Source: JALQTD01 sp965657495 (GTDB lineage: Bacteria > Bacteroidota > Bacteroidia > Flavobacteriales_D > Sanyastnellaceae). From it: DNA of 8,288 bases. Below, piece by piece: positions 4,736-8,288 of this stretch. A model generated the notes under the pieces. The model worked only from the letters and a program-made list of their open reading frames with translations, had not been told where the DNA came from and did not search any database. The DNA lies in the NCBI GenBank assembly GCA_965657495.1, contig CBFHPD010000224.1, positions 1 to 8,288 on the forward strand, in the 5' to 3' direction. Position numbers and translations under genes: made by a program. Numbering within the stretch: position 1 is the first letter of the stretch; the number at the start of each line of letters is the position of its first letter.

Positions 4736-6001
4736 ATGCCGAGAGCCCATCGCCATCACAACACCCCCGAGTTCGCCGCTGCAGTCGACGCCCTCCGCCT
4801 CGATGTCATCGCGACTTGTGGTTTTGACATTAAAACAACGAAAGAGTGCACGGTGCTTCAGCAAATGATGCGCCGCCACGATGCGCGATTCACGCTCGGC
4901 ATCAGCACCCTGCGGCGGTTTTTCAAACTACTCCCGACGGGTAACACCTTTTCCATCTCCACGCTGAATACCATCGCGCGGTACACCGGTAAGGCGGGGT
5001 TCCAGTACTACGTGGATTTGATTGCCGACCGGTTGGTCTCCGCGAATCGGGTGCATTGGGACGTGCTTGCGGTGCAGCATTTCGGCGTGAGCGAGCAGCC
5101 GGGTTTGGACGAATTGATGGAGCGCGTGGACGCCACGCCGTTTTCGCAAATCGGCGGGTTGTTTTTGCAGCAGTTCGCCCACCGTTTGATCGAAGCCTAC
5201 CAACGCGGGCTCACCCGCGAAGAAGTGCACCGCGTGTTCGCGAGCAAGCGCAGCAAGCGCCTCGTGATGGAAATCTTGCCCCCGCTGAGTTGGCTGAACC
5301 ACTTTGGCCAGGGCATGTTTGAGCGGTACCTCGACGAAGCCTCCACCGAAGAAGAGCGGCTGTATGCCCTCGGCGTGCTGTCCATGTCGGCGCTGTTCCG
5401 GGGCGACTTGGTCGAGGCCCGCACCTTGGTCGTCGGCGTGGAAGCCCGCACCACCGGGATGGTCCACATCCTACCGGCGACGAGGATCCTCGGGCTGCAA
5501 TGGCTGTTCGCTGCGCTGGACGACGACCGGGAGCGCATGGATGCGATTTGGCCTAAAATCGAGGAGGGCTACCGGATGAAGGCCCAGCACTCGACCGCTT
5601 ACTCCCCCGAGTGGGAGATCTATTTCTGCGACATGTCCGCCCGCTTCTTGCTCCTTTCCCGCAAGCCTGATCACCTCGAAGCGCACTTGGATTGCCTGCG
5701 AGCCCTGCGGCGGCGGCCCGTTTTGCAGGTGGAGTCGAACCACCTGTTTCCCTTGCTCGACTTGCATGAAGCGTGGATCCTGTGTCGGATGGGGCAACTG
5801 AATGAGGCGCAGGAGCATTTTGCGCGGTTGCATCCGTCAGGGCAGTTGCCCTTTGACTGGGCCTTTGGCCAAATCGCGTACCACGCCCTCGGTGAAATCC
5901 TCGCCCCCGACCGCGCCGAACACCACCGCACCGAAGGTGACCGAATCGCTGCAGCCACCGGATACACGTGGCTCTCAGAACAATTGCGGCGTTCGGTTTA
6001 G
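4736..6001 (+). CDS. Protein of unknown function with possible N-terminal HTH-like region and helical C-terminal part
   Basis: The protein has 421 residues from ATG 4736; an upstream in-frame TTG (4703) lies within the predicted -7 box and is not used here. Not firmly recognised. Residues about 33-95 (KTTKECTVLQQMMRR ... LGISTLRRFFKLLPTG ... FSISTLNTIARYTGKAGFQYYVDLI) have the look of a Bacteroidota DNA-binding-like module: IS-x-TLRR-F, then S-x-STLN-x-IARYTG and a final aromatic helix. The rest (about 110-421) is predicted mostly alpha-helical, Leu- and Arg-rich with repeated Ala/Leu/Trp spacing (for example EEERLYALGVLSMSALFRGDLVEARTL split into helix pairs, and LNEAQEHFARLHPSG). That suggests TPR-like repeats without a clear consensus. 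There is no signal peptide or membrane segment, so it is probably cytoplasmic. Regulatory function is inferred, not shown. It stands alone between two intergenic gaps. Confidence 0.75.
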   Translation: MPRAHRHHNTPEFAAAVDALRLDVIATCGFDIKTTKECTVLQQMMRRHDARFTLGISTLRRFFKLLPTGNTFSISTLNTIARYTGKAGFQYYVDLIADRLVSANRVHWDVLAVQHFGVSEQPGLDELMERVDATPFSQIGGLFLQQFAHRLIEAYQRGLTREEVHRVFASKRSKRLVMEILPPLSWLNHFGQGMFERYLDEASTEEERLYALGVLSMSALFRGDLVEARTLVVGVEARTTGMVHILPATRILGLQWLFAALDDDRERMDAIWPKIEEGYRMKAQHSTAYSPEWEIYFCDMSARFLLLSRKPDHLEAHLDCLRALRRRPVLQVESNHLFPLLDLHEAWILCRMGQLNEAQEHFARLHPSGQLPFDWAFGQIAYHALGEILAPDRAEHHRTEGDRIAAATGYTWLSEQLRRSV

Positions 6002-6073
6002 GGCCCACGCCACCGCCTTTTCCACACGCCTCAAAGGCCCCACCGTCCCGTCATTTTCGAGTAACTTGGCGGC

Positions 6074-6499
6074 ATGTTGAAGCCCCTTTTTGCCACCTGC
6101 TTCGCAGCCGTCCTCACGGCTGGAGCTTTGGCCCAAACCGAAGCAGACGCTCCCCTGCAATTCGTGGAAGAAATGCCGGTTTGGCACACCTGCACCTCCG
6201 AATCCTCCTCGGATGCCGCCATGAACTGCACGAATGCGCGCATCGCCCAATACATCGCCGAGCACGTAACCTACACCCGAAAAATGCGGAAACACGGCGT
6301 GAGCGGCACCGTCATCGCCCGCTTCATCGTGGAACGCGATGGCAGCATCTCCGGGGTGGAAATCGTCCGGGGCGTGGCACCCGACCTCGACGAACAAGTG
6401 GTGGATGCTGTTGCGTCTATGCCGGTATTCCAGCCCGGTACACAGCGCGGCAAAACCGTCCGCGTGCAATTCGCGCTGCCCGTCAAGTTCTCCCTCTGA
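6074..6499 (+). CDS. Periplasmic TonB C-terminal domain protein (two-cysteine variant)
   Basis: This 141-residue protein has a signal peptide MLKPLFATCFAAVLTAGALA, with a likely cut after residue 20 (ALA before QTEA). Residues 31-141 match the TonB C-terminal domain as seen in Bacteroidota: EEMPVW, IAQYIAEHVTYTRKMRKHGVSGTVIARFIVERDGSISGVEIVRGVAPDLDEQVVDAVASMPVFQPGTQRGKTVRVQFALPVKFSL. Full-length TonB has an N-terminal anchor and a proline-rich spacer to reach outer-membrane receptors. Both are missing, so this is a stand-alone domain that may not transduce energy. Cys40 and Cys52 sit where many relatives have FPGG and could form a disulfide. The gene is four bases upstream of the PhoD-like lipoprotein gene, which suggests one transcript and related envelope roles. 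A near-consensus -7 (TAACTTGG, 6062-6069) lies just before the ATG, without a convincing -33. Confidence 0.85.
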   Translation: MLKPLFATCFAAVLTAGALAQTEADAPLQFVEEMPVWHTCTSESSSDAAMNCTNARIAQYIAEHVTYTRKMRKHGVSGTVIARFIVERDGSISGVEIVRGVAPDLDEQVVDAVASMPVFQPGTQRGKTVRVQFALPVKFSL

Positions 6500-6503
6500 C
6501 CCC

Positions 6504-7547
6504 ATGCGCCTCCCCCTGCTGCTCGTCCTTGCCGCCCTCGTCGGATGCGCCGAGTCCCCCGACCCCATCGTCATCCGCCCGCCCCAAGCGCCCAAAACCG
6601 CCGACTTCAACGTCCGCAAGGAGGTGCGCCGCATCGGGTTTGGTGGGTGCGCTGGGGATGCCTGCTCGCTGACGCTGCTCGACACCTTGGCAGCACGGCG
6701 CCCCGATGTGTTCATTTGGATGGGCGACAACGTCATGCCCGCGCACCCGGATTCGCTCACGTCCGCCTACCGTACGCTCGGCAGCGATTCGTCCTTCCAG
6801 CGGCTGAAGTCCACCACGCGGATGCTCGCCACCTGGGACGATGCGGACGGCGGTGACAAGGAGGCGTTCCTGAACTTTTGGAAGGACCCTATGAAGTCCG
6901 TTCGGCGGCAGCGCGAGGGCGTTTACGCGAGTTACCTGTTCGACGGGGCGCGGCGCGATGTGCTCGTCGTCTTGCTCGACACGTGGAGCTTTAGTTCGAC
7001 GCCGAATGAGGTGGACGGGGTGGAGTTGACCGGTGCCGACGGGAAGCCCTATTCGGCGGAATTCCTGCCTGTGGCGGATCCGGATTCGACGGTGTTGGGC
7101 GCGGCGCAATGGGCGTGGTTGACGGACCAAATGTCCATCCCCTGCGACCTCCGCATCCTGGCCACCCCCATGCCATTTGGCCCCAGCTTCAACGGCCTCT
7201 CCACTTGGGCAAACTTCCCCCACGAACAGCACCGCATGCTCCAAGCCATCGCCGCGCACGAGGCCGACCGAACGACCACCCTGTTCCTCTCGGGCGGCGC
7301 GCACTACGGCGAACTTTCCCGCATCGACAGCACCCTCTTCCCCGGCCTGCCCGCCCTGTACGACCTGACCTCGAGCAGCCTCGCAGCAGCCCCCGGCCGC
7401 CCCACCGAAAACACCCAGCGCATCGGCGAACCCGTTGCCACCCACAACGCCGGGCTCGTCCAATTCGACACGCGAGATGGCGTCCTCCTCGACCTCGAAT
7501 TGCTCGCCACGCCGGCGGACCGCGGAGCGCTTTGGGAGCTGCCATAA
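6504..7547 (+). CDS. PhoD-like metallophosphatase-family lipoprotein with altered active-site motifs
   Basis: The protein has 347 residues from ATG 6504; the frame is open upstream but only this start gives a lipoprotein signal (MRLPLLLVLAALVGC, lipobox LVGC, lipid-modified Cys15). The body resembles the alkaline phosphatase D/PhoD-like family: RIGFGGCAGD (43-52), PDVFIWMGDN (67-76), ATWDDADGG (109-117), REGVYASYLF (137-146), VLVVLLDTWSF (153-163), LGAAQWAWL (198-206), LFLSGGAHYGEL (260-271) and a C-terminal NAGLVQFD strand. The family usually reads WDDHD and SGDVH at two metal-site motifs; here His is replaced by Ala114 and Asp by Gly265. The GDN aspartate (Asp75) and His267 remain. The protein may have reduced or changed catalysis, or may be non-enzymatic. 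Location: inner or outer membrane, periplasmic or surface. It is probably co-transcribed with the TonB-domain gene four bases upstream. Confidence 0.82.
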   Translation: MRLPLLLVLAALVGCAESPDPIVIRPPQAPKTADFNVRKEVRRIGFGGCAGDACSLTLLDTLAARRPDVFIWMGDNVMPAHPDSLTSAYRTLGSDSSFQRLKSTTRMLATWDDADGGDKEAFLNFWKDPMKSVRRQREGVYASYLFDGARRDVLVVLLDTWSFSSTPNEVDGVELTGADGKPYSAEFLPVADPDSTVLGAAQWAWLTDQMSIPCDLRILATPMPFGPSFNGLSTWANFPHEQHRMLQAIAAHEADRTTTLFLSGGAHYGELSRIDSTLFPGLPALYDLTSSSLAAAPGRPTENTQRIGEPVATHNAGLVQFDTRDGVLLDLELLATPADRGALWELP

Positions 7548-7555
7548 CAGCCTCG

Positions 7556-7587
7556 TTTGCAATTACATCGAAATTTTCGCATATTTG
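7556..7587 (+). promoter_or_regulatory. Candidate Bacteroidota promoter for the DEAD-box helicase gene
   Basis: TTTG at 7556-7559 and CATATTTG at 7580-7587 (seven of eight bases of TAnnTTTG by position) are separated by 20 bases. Transcription would begin near 7593, giving a leader of about 125 bases. It lies just after the stop codon of the PhoD-like gene, so the helicase gene is probably transcribed separately. Confidence 0.45.
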
Positions 7588-7618
7588 CCTCGCTTCGCAT
7601 ATGAGGCAGGCGTGCTTT

Positions 7619-7697
7619 ACCGAGACCGGCACGCAAACACGAGTGGCGTTGTGAAGGATTCCGGTTCGGTACGTTTCCCCTGCGCGTTTTTGCAGGG
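7619..7697 (+). other. Structured 5' leader of the helicase gene (two hairpins)
   Basis: ACCGAGACCGG (7619-7629) can pair with CCGGTTCGGT (7661-7670) over ten base pairs with one bulged G (7624). CCCTGC (7678-7683) pairs with GCAGGG (7692-7697) around an 8-base U-rich loop, 20 bases before the start codon. A short upstream frame (7601-7654, 17 codons) overlaps the first hairpin. Cold-inducible helicase genes often have long leaders, so a regulatory role is possible but unproven. Confidence 0.4.
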
Positions 7698-7717
7698 TTA
7701 TTGAACTTCATTTTTAC

Positions 7718-8288
7718 ATGCTTTTTGAAGAATTGGGACTCAACACGCACGTGTTGGATGCCCTCAAACCGCTTGGTTACACCGAGCCCACGCCCATTCA
7801 GGGCGAAACCATCCCCCTCATCCTCGAAGGCCGCGACGTCCTCGGCGTTGCCCAGACGGGAACCGGAAAAACCGCAGCCTTCGCGCTGCCGATTGTCAAT
7901 CAACTCGCCGAGCGCGCTGCGCAGGGCGACAAACGGCGCATCCGCGCGCTCATCCTCTCCCCCACGCGGGAATTAGCCACCCAGATCTACGACAACATCC
8001 GCGACTACAGCGCGGGCTCACCACTGCGTTCAGTGGTCATCTTCGGCGGCGTTTCCCAGCACAAACAAGTGGACCAGCTCCGGCGGGGGGTGGACATCGT
8101 GGTGGCGACGCCTGGTCGGTTGTTGGATTTGGTCGATCAAGGCTTCATCCACCTCAACCAGCTGACGCACCTCGTGCTCGATGAAGCGGATACGATGCTC
8201 GACATGGGCTTCATCCACGACATCCGCAAAGTCATCAAGTTGCTGCCGGCCGAGCGCCAGTCGCTGTTTTTCTCGGCCACCATGCCGG
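7718..8288 (+). CDS. DEAD-box ATP-dependent RNA helicase, RhlE/CsdA-like (partial, C-terminus beyond window)
   Basis: There are 190 visible residues from ATG 7718, covering RecA-like domain 1. The motifs run in order: Q motif (FEELGLN ... GYTEPTPIQ, Gln28), motif I AQTGTGKT (45-52), Ia PTRELA (82-87), GG (110-111), Ib TPGRL (131-135), motif II DEAD (155-158) and motif III SAT (186-188). Such enzymes unwind short RNA duplexes with ATP in ribosome assembly, mRNA decay and cold adaptation, in the cytoplasm. The missing second domain and tail would decide between RhlE, CsdA/DeaD and related subgroups, so no symbol is given. The start is placed by the Q-motif phenylalanine at residue 3, which is typical. 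The leader is long and can form hairpins. Confidence 0.95.
   Translation, partial: MLFEELGLNTHVLDALKPLGYTEPTPIQGETIPLILEGRDVLGVAQTGTGKTAAFALPIVNQLAERAAQGDKRRIRALILSPTRELATQIYDNIRDYSAGSPLRSVVIFGGVSQHKQVDQLRRGVDIVVATPGRLLDLVDQGFIHLNQLTHLVLDEADTMLDMGFIHDIRKVIKLLPAERQSLFFSATMP

Noticed and set aside
6483..7562. 359-codon minus-strand frame opposite the PhoD-like gene
   Set aside because: It is longer than the real gene but has no recognisable domain and is Arg/Gly-rich. The plus strand has a lipobox and ordered PhoD-like motifs.

Overview
The window looks like a piece of a high-GC Bacteroidota chromosome, probably Flavobacteriales-like. Two predicted secreted proteins end in type IX secretion (T9SS) C-terminal sorting domains. 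There is also a Bacteroidota-style TonB C-terminal protein, a DUF5684-type membrane protein, -7 boxes of the TAnnTTTG class, and no Shine-Dalgarno sequences in front of the genes. The species cannot be named from the sequence alone.

Layout. 1-1026 (minus): phosphatidylserine synthase (pssA) followed by purS with an ATGA stop/start overlap; purS runs off the left edge. 1054-1217 (plus): tRNA-Cys(GCA) with its own promoter and intrinsic terminator. 1160-1846: no gene, but a 268-bp sequence present twice, 347 bp apart, with one mismatch. It starts inside the T arm of the tRNA and contains the terminator and a set of nested inverted repeats that can fold into a four-way-junction cloverleaf. 1847-2935 (plus): a T9SS-exported surface protein of unknown function. 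2936-3090: a short convergent gap holding a decayed sequence that resembles the tRNA-Cys 3' end plus the start of the repeat. 3091-4071 (minus): an exported intradiol-dioxygenase-like protein with its own T9SS tail. 4176-4595 (plus): DUF5684-like membrane protein. 4736-6001 (plus): large protein of unknown function with a possible N-terminal helix-turn-helix-like region. 6074-7547 (plus): a two-gene unit of a periplasmic TonB-domain protein and a PhoD-like lipoprotein with altered active-site motifs. 7718 to the right edge (plus): DEAD-box RNA helicase with a structured leader.

Housekeeping functions (phospholipid and purine synthesis, tRNA, RNA helicase) frame an accessory, cell-envelope-oriented middle. 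The most unusual part is the tRNA-Cys locus. The end of the tRNA is repeated once 347 bp downstream and apparently a third time, in decayed form, beyond the neighbouring surface-protein gene, so that gene is bracketed by tRNA-end repeats as a tRNA-targeted insertion would be. No integrase or transposase is visible, so this reading is an inference. The repeat itself is a compact, highly structured element with terminal inverted repeats and no convincing coding capacity.
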